Shown: positions 39,601 to 51,900 of the stretch, in pieces
How the letters are laid out: every line of letters begins with the position of its first letter
Numbering within the stretch: position 1 is the first letter of the stretch
Source: Atrichornis clamosus
Taxonomy: Eukaryota; Chordata; Aves; Passeriformes; Menuridae
Assembly: GCA_013400975.1 (NCBI GenBank)
Contig: WBMZ01012791.1
Coordinates: 124,001-188,000, forward strand
Length of the DNA stretch: 64,000 bases
Direction: 5' to 3'
The notes under the pieces: generated by a model
What the model was told of the DNA's origin: nothing
Databases searched by the model: none
Seen by the model: the letters and a program-made list of their open reading frames with translations, nothing else
Program-made: the position numbers and the translations under genes

Positions 39601-42600
39601 GAATAAGGAGGTTGAGGTTTGGCTTTCTTCAGGTGTAAAAAAAAAACCAACTTGACAAAAAAACCCTCTTCCCAGCTCCCTGCTCCTCTTCCCTGTGGTT
39701 TTCACCATGCAGGCATTCACTTTGGTCTTTGCTTTTTACCAAAGCTGGCTGGAGAATTTCTGAATGCTACAGTTTGTGCAGTGTTTTTCTTAAGATATGG
39801 TTTATTTTCTTTATTTTGGTACCCAGATGTAAACCACAACAGCATGATTTAAGTCTGTGAAATCAGAGATCATCACAAGGCTTTTAGTTCTTATAGACAC
39901 ATTCAGCCTGATGTCAGATTTAGCTTGGCTTCTAGGTCACTCAAATAAGAGGTTTTTGTGATTCATTGCAAAAATTAGAGATAATTCTGACATTTTAATT
40001 CCTTCAGTTTGGGAAGGGGAGATGGATTTACTGCCTTCTGTTCAGCTTTACCTTTATAAAATTTAATGAAGAAATTATTAAATTAATATTTCCAGTGGAG
40101 TAGCTTGTAATTTGCTTGGATTAAAGCTCTTTTTACTCTTGTGTTTTCTATATCACTTTATAATTCTCAGAACTCTGAAAGACAACACACAGGCATAAAG
40201 TAATTGTTGGGGTTTCCCCTTCTCCTCATCTCCCTCCCCTCCATTTAGAGTTGCATATAGAACCATATTGGAACTTTTTAAATATTCTTTTACTTCATCA
40301 TGGAGCTGCTCTAACTCTAAAGGTTTATTGATAGTTTTGAAAAACCCTGATAACAATCAGACATCTCTGTAAAGATGTTGGTAAATTCGTAAAATGAAAA
40401 TTTGACTCTTTTCATTTAATCTGACCTACTTAAAATAGTTTAGCAGTTCATCTGAATTGCAAAGTTAAAATTCATGTATATTAGTCATTGTAAAAGTATG
40501 TTAAACTGAAACTGTACAAAAATGAAAAAAATCACTTGAAGCCATTCTTTGACACTTGCCAGTCACAATGACTGAAAAAGCCATTTTTATCTGCTGTTTT
40601 TCTTCAATAACTGGCTGATATTGTTCTGAGTAGTGATACTGCTTTACATCGCTAGTTTTAGTGCTTGCAGCCGCTATATGTCACAGTATCCGTGTCTGCA
40701 CTGGTCTTGGTTTGTGTTAGGCAGCAAAAGCAGAAATAATGCGTCTGATTTTGCACCATGACATGAAATTTTTATCCAATAATATTGCCTTTATGTGACA
40801 TTCAAGAGAGAATTTGTTCTGCATCAAAATGACTCAGCAATGTATTTGTTTGTTGTTTCCCTGAAAAAAGAAGGAAAAAATCCAAATTCCAATCTAAAAT
40901 ATATTGGATGTACCTGCTTTCTTACAGCCTCGATTTATTAGCACCTAGTGATGTATTAGTCAGTTGGCTCTCCAGCCCCTTTCTTGGGTAGTAATCCCTG
41001 CCAGTCCCCAGATCCCTTTCCATAGGATGGCATTTACCTTCTGCAGCAGCACAACAGTGCTGGCTTATAATTATCCCGTGATCAGCTGGGGTGACCACAT
41101 CTGTCTGCTCTCCCATTTCTAGCTGATTAGGGACGTCTCAGCAATAGGCCCTAAAGGAATGAGTTTGTGCATAATACTTCAGCATCGCCTCTCATTTCTA
41201 TTATCCCAGTCCTCCAACCAGCCAGACTTTCTGGCACAGCTTCTCTCTCCTTTGAGGTCAGGATACTTCTCAGCTTTGTCTTATCGATAGAACTCAGCAG
41301 CATGCTGATAGAGCTCCTGCCTTATCACTGGAGAGGTTTGGTCTGTGAGTTTCATGCTCTCTCCATGAAAATTAACATTTTCTAGAGTATGCCAGTAAGT
41401 TCTGTGAGAATGAAATGCTCCTTTTCTCACTGATGGAAAACTGGAAGTGTTATTGATCCAAAAATATTAACCAGTGCAATACAGGACTTATTCTAGGGCT
41501 GGAGGAGCATGAAAAACTGTTCATATAACAAAATTCCCTGCAAGAATGATCTTAGAAATAGTGATTGAGTGTAGGATCCTGGTCTGTCAGCAGTCTGTGC
41601 CAGCCTTGAGGAGGTATAAATGACCTCTGGCAGCTGGGGAGGGGCAGTGGGAGCTGTTTGTCCAGTGCACGTCGTACTTCTTGGACTTTGGACTGCTCTG
41701 CAATGGGGCCTCAGGGAAGTAGCTTTGCCTTTGGGAGGTTTATCTTTTCACATGCAGTGTGGCCAGGACTTCAGGTTTTAAACATTTTCAAGCAGGAATT
41801 GTCCCGTGTAAGAAATTAACCTGCTGAGGGAATCCCATGTCTTACAATTTTTTTTTCTCTGAGAAGGAAATAAAGAGCTGACATCTCTTTACTGCATTGA
41901 CATCAGCTCTGGAAAACACAGATCAAACCCAGCACATCAAAAGGGTATCCCACCATTAATGACTTGAGTTAGTAAGTCTTGCCCTAGTAAAATAAAACTT
42001 TCTCCATTCCATTACATAATGCTTTGTTGGTGAATCAGAAGCTATTGTGGTCTCTTCCTTTCTAAAAGACTCACATGCATCACTGCGCCCTGAGCTATAA
42101 TAAGCAGGTTTTATCTTATCGCGTAGGTTCTGCAATGCAGCCCAGCACCTTGGTAACATCTATCGCATTTATTTAACCCTTTTTCAAATGTCCTCATACG
42201 TATGAACTCCACTGCCTATTGTCACTGTGCTCAGGTTGTGTATCCCAAGTTTTTTTAAAGCCCCTGGCTCCTTACTGTGTAAGCTGTAAGTGGAGCTTTC
42301 CCCTGGAGGCTGGGACAGAAGGAAATTCCCTGGCCACAGTAGGGTTTACTCCTGAAGTTTATACTAATTTTCTCATACTGTCTTCTCTGCTGGGAGTCTC
42401 TGCTATCCCCAGTCTACCTCACACATTCCCAAAATGACCTGCCTGCTCTAACTTTGGTTGTGTTTTTTGGAGGGCAGTGTCTTCTCCATTCCAAATGTGC
42501 TGCCCAAGGATGGCAGTGGGATGGACTAAGAAGGCAGAATGTCAGTGTTAAAGGGTTGGGTGAGTGAGGCCTTCTGACTTCTAGGACCATTCATTGTGAT

Positions 42601-45600
42601 CCTTGATGAAAATAGAAGGCACAGAAACACAAAGACTGGCTGGGAAGACTTTAATTAACAGGGAAAAGAGGAAAAAAGAAGCTCAGAAATGAAGGGAGGT
42701 GAGACTTATGCCGTAGTAAATCAGACTGAAGAAGTGGATGGTTACCTAGCTCTGGTTCTTCTGTTTAATGTCATGTAAACATTTTCAAACTGCTCCTTAC
42801 TCCTCCTCTCCATTCATATTCCTTTCTTGCTTTTAGGGACCACTGTGTCAAACCTCATGCAGTGCAGGTTAAGTCCTTTTGCCTTGAAGTTTTTGCTTTC
42901 CCTGTTACTTCCTTGTTGTATCAAGAGAAGTGTTGAAATAGCTCTGGATGATAAAGCATATTATACGGTGTTTGAACATTAATAGACTCTATTATGATGA
43001 TTCATACGTGTCTCCTAACAGCTGACTATCTCAGCTACATATGGTTTCTTTGGAAGATACAGTCTTTGGGAGGAAGAAAAATCACAAAATGGACTGTTGT
43101 TTATGGAAATGCTTTTGCTTCTGCAGGTGGCAAAGGAAAATAGATGTTTCTGGAAAGTCAGATTCGTTCTTGCTGTGTTATGGATACTTTAGGTAGTATT
43201 ACTAGTTTATATCAGGTAATCCAAGAATGCCCCATCCTCTCTGTGGGACAAGGTTTGCAAGAAACAGTATCTCTTGTAAGATCACTTGATACTCTTGGAA
43301 AAACAGGCAAGCATGGCATACTATTTTTCCTTTGCTTTGCCTAGGTGATTCATTAGACTATTGTGGCTACACCAATTTGATGCCTTCGATCCCTCTCAAT
43401 CTTGTTTTCATTTAATGTTTCTCAGGTATTGATATTATGTCAGATGATATTATTTCTGTCAGCCTGGGACTATTGCATACTGTTGGTTTTATGAGTGTTA
43501 TGTGTTATCACTAAATGTCTCACAGTGTTGAACTCATTTCTGGGAAGTTACGTTATTGAATCTGAGTGACGGTCTTTTTTTATATCAATCTTTATTCCCT
43601 GTGTGTTCTCTTAAGTGTTTCCTTGGGCTCTGTGGTGTTTGTGCCTGCTATGTATATCTGGTCTGTGTCCATCTATCCACCCCTGCTGTCTTTTTAGCTA
43701 CCTATGGAAGAGAGGGCAGTGGATTGACAGCAGGCCATGAAGGCAGAAAATGTCCAGAAACCAATTTTCCCTGTAAAATCTAGTGAGCTACAATAGGTAT
43801 GGGAGCTCACACATATTTTAAAACATGGGAACATGGTTAAGCAGAGCAAAGTCTGCTCTTTTCCTCCTTGATCCCAAACAATTTGTTTCCCTTTCCTGGA
43901 GGAGCGGAAACATCTCTCCATGTAGCACTGAAAATTTATCAGCAATAACGAGCATCTCTGGGAACTCACAGAAATGGATGTACTGAGATGTGGAGTGGGT
44001 GGGAAAGCTGGAAGAAAATGCCAATCCCAGTTTGCCCAGGGAAGCTCTATGCCCTGTAAGAACAGACAGGGCAAGGCGGCGGGAGGGCAGCTTTTTTGGT
44101 GGAGATGTGAAAAGCAAAGACGTCTGTGCAGATGCTGGTCAGCCCAGGGCTCAACAGGGCAGTGCTTATTGTAGTGGACACATCCTGAGTTATTTTTAAA
44201 AGAGCGTCAATAAACAGACTATTTAGCTTGAAATCAGGGTGGTTTTTATAATACTGATACTGGCAGTGTGTATCATAACTGCCTTTTCCTGTTGTAAAGA
44301 TGCAATTAGAGACATCAGTCAACTTACTCTTTTAAAAATACCTTTTAATCCCCTTTTTCACCTCAGCTGCTGTATTGTGCCTACAGACCAGTAACCCACT
44401 TGCTTTCTCTCTGCCTCAGTTCTTAATGCTACATACATTCTCTAAATTCATTATAGAAATTTCTATTCAATTTAATAATTCATATTCTCATTAATCTATC
44501 TTATTACACCATATTTTATAGCCATTAAATTCACTAACAAGGAACACATTATTTTGGAGACAGCTCGTGTGCAATATCTGCTACTACAAGAAGTGTTATA
44601 TGCATTTCATATAATGAGCAAAAAAGTCTGTGAAATCTCCTCAAATCCCATTTCAAAACTGGGGCTTGAAAAATCTTGGCCACAATAACTTCAAATTTAA
44701 ATCAACACTATGAATCCTACTTTTATTTATTTTTCCCCTCAACAATCACCTTTCTATTCACCAGCTGATGCATGTGCTTGGTCAGCTCTGCTCAGAGAGG
44801 TCTCACCCCACAGGTTTCCTCACCTACACTACTGTGAGTGCCCCCCAGCACTGCAGCAAACAGGAAAAGCTGCAAGGAACCAACACCTTGTTAACTATTT
44901 AGGTGTCTCTTCTATGATTATGTGAGTCTTTCTGTTTCTCATGTTAAGCTTGCTTTGCTTGAAAGTTGTTTTTCAGATATTTCCAGTGACACTGACGTCT
45001 CTGTCCTGGCCGGTGGCATAACCTCACCCCTGCCTATTGTCTGGGATACACTGCTCACTCTCTTTCTAATAATTCAAATCTCTTCTCTCTATAAATGTGG
45101 TAGTTACGTCTTTGCTTGACCTGTGCTGTGTTAAGGATTCTGTATCATTTTTGAAAGGCATCACAACCTAGGAATCCCAAAAGAATTGGGTGACATTTGA
45201 GCAGTTTAACTGCAAGCTATTTTATAAGGAATTTTCAGCTGGCATGTCAATAAGATTTTGCCAGCTGGAGTCCAAAGGCTTGCACAATAAAGCTGGCAAT
45301 AGAGTTTAAATAAAATGCACTGTCAATAAAACCCATTGCACCCACCTTCATCTTTCTTGGAGAGCATGAAGGAGAGAGTGTGAGAGGAGAAACTGCTCCC
45401 TGCTGTCACTGGGAGTGGAGGGACCACGTGCTGCCCTCGTGATGCTGAAGCTCTTCACTTTAACTGGCTCTGTGCTAGGCCCTGCATGTCTTTGTGCATC
45501 TGACAAATTATATGACAGGTTAAAGATTACTCTAATCTGCTCTGCTACTCTTCTGGTAGCTGAGAAGGGAGCACCTACCATATGTGCTGTGTTATCCTAC

Positions 45601-48600
45601 TAGTGTATCCAACCGTGTTTATCTGTCGCCTTCACACCGTATGTTATTCTGTGATTCAAAACTGATTTACTGTTAACTGTTTACAGTGATTTGAACAAGA
45701 TAGACTTGTAAAACACACAGGAAAAAAGGTTTAATTGCTGATTTCTCCTGGTCTCCTGGGGCTGGATCTGTAGGATTCCATTAAAGTGATCAAGGAGAGA
45801 AGCAAATGGCCCATTTAAGCAGACTTGTTTCCTGGCTCCCCCAGCAATTGTCCTTATTGCAAGTTGACACCATTGCATGTCCCAACCTTCATTGTTTCCT
45901 ATCCCATTTTCTTCTGTCAGCAGTAGTGATGGATGGAAGAGATGAATTGTGTTTGAGAATTAGACACTCAAAAGGCTTTTGTGCAGAGAATTGTCTATTG
46001 CATGACTGATGTTTGGATTTGTTTTTGTACTTGTTTTACTGTTACAGGAAGCATTTTGCACTGTACGTGATATCATCCCACATCTTCCTCTGTAAGATCT
46101 TGTGAAAAATTTATATAAACAGACTTTGTCTGAGCGGTCAGGCATTCCCTCCTTAGCAACCTGGAAGGGCTGGTGCTGGCAGGATGAGGAACAGCATGTG
46201 CAGCCTGTGCAGGGCAGGGTGTTCTTTGGTTCTGGAATGAGTCATGAAGCCTAATTTAAAGAATTCATGCTTAGTAATGTGACAACTGTGATGATGGGTG
46301 TGCAGCAGAGAAACAGCTAAGGGACATGTTAAATCACATGAAGAAAAGCAAATCTTGGCTGGAGATAAGCATGTTAGCTTTCACCCATTTTGATGAAATG
46401 AAAGCTGTGTTGACCTGTTATGTTTTTTCTACACCTAGATTTGTAGTCGGTGAATCAGTACAGTAGATTTAGAGTCAGTGAGGCAATTCACAGCTATATC
46501 TGAAGATCTACAAAAGAGGAGGGGACAAGGGTAATGTGGATGAATGACACGGTGAGAATATTTTCTTAAAAATGCTGTAGTTGAATTGATTTATGCAGTA
46601 AATTACATTAACCAGCAAAATTGGCATCACACATCTTTCTCTTGCAAAGAAAGCTGAGGAAACAGGCAAGGTGGGAACTGTGGACAAATAGCTCTTTCAA
46701 CCAGTCTGGTGTCTGGTACTGATGCTTTCTTTCCTGTATGCTTTACCATTGGATTTATGGGGTTTTGCAGTCAGTTTCTGAAGTGTGTGAAGGCTTGGAG
46801 CAGCTGTGGCCAAGAGCAATAATTTCTCTCTTTCTCTGCATGGTTGTCTGCCTGTCTGTTAGGGGTTTCATATAAGAATATATTTCTCTAAAATCAGAAT
46901 TGAGCAGCAAGCAATTGGTCTGGCTGGAGATGCAAGTTGGTCAGCTTATGGAAAGCAGAGCTGGGAGTCAGGTAATCATTCGTATCCCTTTTTCGTCTAC
47001 ACTGGTAAAACTGCTGTTCCAGTTGTTGTTTTTCTCATCAGCTCATTGTGAGTGAGTGATTCTGGATTAAAAAATTCTGATGCTGGGCCTAAATTTGAGG
47101 TTCATAATTCAGCTTTTTATCTTTATGCTGCTACTGAGATGCCTAGTTGTCTTAATGAAATTGCACAAATGCTGTGCATCTTGACTGCTCAAGAAGAAGA
47201 ATTACATCTGTGTGAACTTTGGGATCTGTAAAGGAAATGCAGAATTACTATCTGTTGTGTCTTTGACTTTGTAATTCGAGTCTAGGTTTCCTACTTCGTC
47301 CATAGTCACGTGCAGATAGAGTCACTGTGTGTAAGTTTGATCCCATGTCAAGTTGAACTCGGGCTCTCTGACACCATGCTAGCTTGGAAACCACTTACCT
47401 CTGGAAGTAGCCAGATCACAATGTGTTTGGGCACGTTTTCTCCCTCTGAAAACCCTGCACTGTTCCTCCAGCGACTACAAAGGGGTGTTACCCCGATGTG
47501 GCTTTGCCCTGCTTAGGTATAGCAGAGTAGAGTGTAAAACCTAATGTGGAATTGAAGAATACTATTGCACTACAGAAGATTTTCCATGTTTCCTGGTCAA
47601 ATGTTCCTACAGAGGCCTCCACGTACTTTGCAACCAAACCAGTGCTTTCTGCTGAGCCACAGCCCACAGGAAGAGTAGTCCGTGCTGAGACAGTGCACAC
47701 AGCCTGTGAGGAAAGCACATACAGGAATGTAATTAGCTTATGAAAATATTTGTCACCAGTGCAACTGATGCTTCTCAAATTAGATTATGATAAGAGACTA
47801 AAACAGCCAACCAAACAAAACCAACTATCTTGTTTTAAGTAGATTTAATACAAAATTAAGGTAAAGGAGAGGAGGAATAAAGCTCATTAACAGTTACTAA
47901 GTTTCAGATAGTCTTAGAAAGCCCTGAGAAATTAACCCTTTATTGACAGTGATTAACAAGAAAGTCATGGTACTCCTTTTCAATAGATGGGGGATACTAG
48001 TTTCAAGCTGCCTGTATTTTCTTTGGTCTTTGGTGGAAAAAAAGGTTCCTTTTTTTTCTGGTTAACTTTTTTATTTCTTGTTCCTGTCTTCATGTTGGTT
48101 TTGTGGTTTTGCTGTGCTTTTTCTCGTTTAGCTTTGAAAAATTTCAGTGTCTCAAGGAAGAAATGCTTGGCCAAATTCTGTCCTCAGTTAACCGGCGGGA
48201 AAAAAGTCAGAGAAATGTACTGACTTTGCTGATATAAAGATGGATGTTTATTGAAGTAACTCAGCAACAAACCAATAGGATTTTATCCTGTTCTCTTTGT
48301 TCATTTGTAAATTGACTTGTCTAGCTGTGAGGCCATATAACTAAAACACAGCTGTTTGTTTTCAATTGTTTTTAAATTGAGCCAAAGGAGCCCGCACCTT
48401 CCAAAGTGGGCTGACCAAAGCAGCGTTTGTCTTTTGGTAAAATGGTCAAAACTGTGTTACCAAACATAAAAACAAGCTGCAGTGTTACATTCTGGCTTTG
48501 CAAAACTGTTCTTTCTGTTCATCCAAATGTTCGGCTGCACTGGCACCTCCCTGCAGATCCTCAGACCCGAGAGCAGATGTTTTAATGCTCCTACCTTTGC

Positions 48601-48604
48601 TTTG
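24656..48604. other. Long non-coding stretch upstream of CRACD exon A
   Basis: About 24 kb without a supportable gene. Its longest frames are 207 codons (38901-39524, minus), 162 codons (33975-34463, minus) and 135 codons (27131-27538, plus); each overlaps open frames in other phases and shows no domain. Notable content is the GC-richer patch at 38880-39600, a segment at 40920-41400 that might be conserved, and the motif-dense block at 45190-45335. It is probably a CRACD intron if a distal first exon exists, because exon A has a 5' splice phase of 1. Confidence 0.5.
45190..45335. promoter_or_regulatory. Motif-dense non-coding block, candidate enhancer
   Basis: About 145 bases hold two copies of TGTCAATAA (45245-45253 and 45321-45329) and two of CAGCTGG (45236-45242 and 45262-45268), with a further AAAGCTGGCAATA. 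CAGCTG is an E-box for bHLH factors, and TCAATAA-type sites resemble HOX/PBX/TALE or FOX-like sites. The block has no coding frame. Repeated paired motifs at this density are typical of conserved vertebrate enhancers, but conservation cannot be seen from one sequence. Confidence 0.3.
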
Positions 48605-48960
48605 TCAATATGACGCGTCCACAGCGAGCTGCAGCCCGGCATTTGCATGGCGAGCGCCGGGCTGCTCGGGGCTGGTGCCTTGCTCTTTGCCCTCCTCCCT
48701 CCTTTGGACCTGCTGCCGCGGCGTGCGCTCGCCAGCCGCGTCCCTCAGCCCCGCGCCGCTCTGTCTTGTCATCTGCAGACAAGAAAAAGGCAGGCAAATT
48801 CCAGCCTTTCAAGAAGCTCTTCGGCAAGAGGAAGAAAAGAGAGCCCGCCTCAGACTGTGAGGAACCCAAACTGAAGCCCAGCCACTCCTTCGGCAACATC
48901 TGCAACGGCACCTTCTCCTCAGATGACGAGCCGAGCAGTGGGCTGAGGTAAGTGCTCCCG
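48605..48960 (+). promoter_or_regulatory. CpG island over and upstream of CRACD exon A; candidate alternative promoter
   Basis: The window is CpG-poor, but about 18 CpG dinucleotides fall in the roughly 165 bases before exon A (48612-48776), and more lie inside the exon. Such islands usually mark promoters, and here one sits directly at an apparently internal exon. A plus-strand frame starting with ATG at 48610 (A at -3) runs without a stop through the acceptor and in frame into exon A, ending at the TAA inside the donor. An alternative first exon beginning in the island would therefore encode about 57 extra residues before the DKKK sequence. No clear TATA box was seen. It could instead be a GC-rich intron end that is unmethylated in the germ line or maintained by biased gene conversion. 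Confidence 0.5.
48779..48947 (+). CDS. CRACD: CRACD internal coding exon A (basic N-terminal segment)
   Basis: This is a 169-bp coding exon of what I recognise as CRACD (KIAA1211), a cytoplasmic protein known to inhibit actin capping protein and so favour actin polymerisation. The acceptor is a pyrimidine-rich run ending ATCTGCAG; the donor is GAG|GTAAGTG, which matches consensus well. The exon begins with the last two bases of a codon and ends with the first two of another, giving 55 full codons. Residues 1-20 are strongly basic (a KKK start, then KKLFGKRKKR), which might bind acidic lipid or protein partners. Residues 34-53 are Ser- and acid-rich (TFSSDDE resembles a CK2 site). The last codon completes as Arg using the first base of exon B at 60964, which supports the pair as one transcript. 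The capping-protein-inhibiting motif is not in this window. The paralogue CRACDL is the main alternative. The exon supplying the first base of the first codon was not found. Confidence 0.85.
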
Positions 48961-51900
48961 TGTCTGCTGCCAGCCCCTGCACACACAGCGCTTGTTCTCT
49001 CTGCTTTTAAAGGAAGTAAATTTAAATTCTCCCTCTGCTGAGTGGCAGCAATTTGTACATTGCTTTTTTGAAACATGTGCATCTCTCCCTCCTCTGAACG
49101 TGACAGCTGCTGCTTTAGACCCCAAAGTCTCATTACTTACAGGGCACATGTGCTGGTCTGCAAATAAGAAATCCCAGGTGAAGCAGAAATGAATTTGAGT
49201 CCAGCTCAGTGATTTAACAGGTGAACACCCGAGCAGAGGTATTAATGGCATCCCTGTTTTTAAAACTGGGAAAAGGGAAACTTGAACTGGCTGCTACAGA
49301 CACCTTATTGTGTACATTTCCCTGCAGGGTGGTACCTTTGGGTCAGGAGAGACACATTCTTTTTCACTCTTTCCCATATAATTTTTGCATTGTTGGGGTC
49401 AACAAACAGACTGCTTTTATTCTGATGCAATTTGACTGTAGAATAGAAGAAGGAAGAGAGGAGAGAGAGGTACCTGGAAATCAGATCATATTCCAGTGGT
49501 AACAGAGGATGGCAGGACTGTATGAGAAGTTTGTGTAGGGATGGTGGGAGAAAGAAACTGTTGAGAGTTAACAAGTCAGCAATCTCTAACTAGGAACAGA
49601 AAAAAACCCCAAGCCAAACAAACCCAAACAAAAAACCCCCCAAATATAAAAAACCCCTACCCAACAACAGAACGCCAAGAGCAGATGCACAAACTAATGG
49701 GGTCATTAACACTTAATTCACTTTCCAACTGCTAGTCTCAGAGAGGTTAGCTGACTCCTGATCAAAGCCTGCTGCTTTGGAAGAAAAAGAGCTGTTTGCA
49801 CTGGGAAGTGTGAGTATCTGAATGTAATAAACAAATCTGAGACGATAAAAAATCATGACAAATTCCTCTGCTCAAGAATGAAATGTGTATCTGAAAAATC
49901 ACTCTGAAGAATATTTCCAAAGGTGCAAAATAATATATGTGAAAATGTGATTTTAAAAAGTTGTTGGGGTTTTTTTAAGCTTCTGAGTTTTTTTGTTCTG
50001 TGAAATTCCTTAAGTTCTAGGTTTTCTTTTGGTTTCTGTGGTGCAACCTCTTTTGCTCATCCCAGCTTTTTCAGAAAATCAATACTGAGCATAGCCACAT
50101 TGTAGCTGGAGGTGTGAATGACTACTGTGGCATTGCATTACTTGAGTGCACCACACCAAGGAACTGCAGGAGGTTTTAGTGCCTTTTCCCTCACGAGCAA
50201 ACTAAAGGGCGTCATCTCACTATCAGGGATCTCCCATTCAGCATAACTGAGAACGCAGTGCTGCGCCCAGAAACAAACAGTGATATGGGAACTTGTCCTG
50301 TTCCTCAACAGTGTCATGAAGGTGTGGCAGACCTTGGTGACACTGTTAGAGGCTCGCATTTTTAAACCTATTAATTTTTCTAGTTAACAAAGGTATTAAA
50401 GGTTAGCCTCTGGTGGAATAAATCAGACTCCACAGTTTAAATCAGAGTGGATTAGCAAATGTGAAGGGTCTCACATCTCATCTCAAGCGGATTTCTTTCT
50501 GTGATTCCTGAGAAATTCTGTATTAGCCTGCTAGAAATATTCAGTCAAACCTCTGTTTTTCCTGTAAGTCTTTATGGTGCAAATGTGGGTAGGATTTGAT
50601 GGCAATTTTCAGTTTGCAGGTAGTGTTTGTCCCGTTGCTCATTTTACAACAAGCACATACGTTAAGTACAGTGCATTAAATTATTTGGGAGCTTAGTTTT
50701 GCCACCCCGTTCTGTTTTCATCATGGCTTCCATCCATAATATTTTTTGCCTTTTCTGTAATTTCAAATAGGCTGTCTAATCAAAATAATATACATAGTTT
50801 TTTAGAAGTTGTCTAACAGTAAATGCATTGCCATACCTTCCACTGTTCACGCAGAAACAGACTAGAGCAAATACAAATAACTAGTAGTATATTTACATAA
50901 GCAAAATCATGAGTAGTTTTGTAAAACCATTTGCTTCACACACTTTAAGAATGTACAACAACCATATATTTACAAAAGCTTAATAAAAGTTCCAATATTG
51001 CAATAAATGCTCAGGGATGCTCCTAGTCCTTTAATAGAGCTATATTTCTTCCTCAGCCTGCAATGTATATGAATTTATTATCTGCAGATGTGTTGTGTGG
51101 ACTTTTTGCTCTGTTTTGCGGAGAGGAGGTGGTTGTTCTGAAAAGGTATTAAGGGAGGAAGCTGCTTCAGAAAGGTGGAGAGAAGCAAATGAATGAGTAT
51201 AGGCTAAAGAAGACATCTGTATTGCTTCCAAGAGCTGAGCTAGTATTTCACAGTGCTGTATTGGCTTACAAGCCTGCTCACACCTGAATCTCTAATGCAG
51301 ACTGTGCCGACTGGGTGATGCAGACATCCCCGGAGCAGTTTAGGTAATCTGCATATGGTGTAGATTGACTAGCTGAGTTGGAAGCAGCCTGAGAGGTCTG
51401 CCTGTCCATCCCTCTTACAGATACATCCTGGATTCATCAGATGCAAATAACTTGCTAGGTATCCTGATGTATGCACACTTCAACCTCGTTATTCATCCAT
51501 GTTGTTTTGCAATACCCAGGTGGGAGGTCTCCCACTGCAGTTTGTCTTGCTCTGCCTTGTGAAAGACTGGAATTTCCTTTTATATTGCCCTTCACGAGTT
51601 TACAAAGTTAAAACTGTATTCATTAACTTTCTGTCCTAACTGTAAGGGCTGGGGGATAGAAATGCTTATTACAAGAAAGTTCCACAAGTTTGTGGAGCTT
51701 CACTAAAGTCTCCAGAAGCTTCTGTTCTGAGGCTATGATTTGGCAATATAAACGATTTTATATTTGTCTTACTTGTCACAGTTGACAAATATTCTACTTC
51801 TAAGCATGCATTGTGAGGACATACCTGAAAGGGTACCTGTGCAGTGCCCTACAAACGTTTGTCATTCTGGCTTGATATGCAGAGGCAGTGGGGAATTAAA

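Noticed and set aside
48591..49133. 180-codon minus-strand open frame
   Set aside because: It lies opposite CRACD exon A and the CpG island. Low stop density from GC content and the antisense of coding sequence explain it.
51375..51430. Possible CR1 3'-tail fragment
   Set aside because: Only GAGTTGGAAG and a loose continuation resemble CR1; the rest does not follow the family order.
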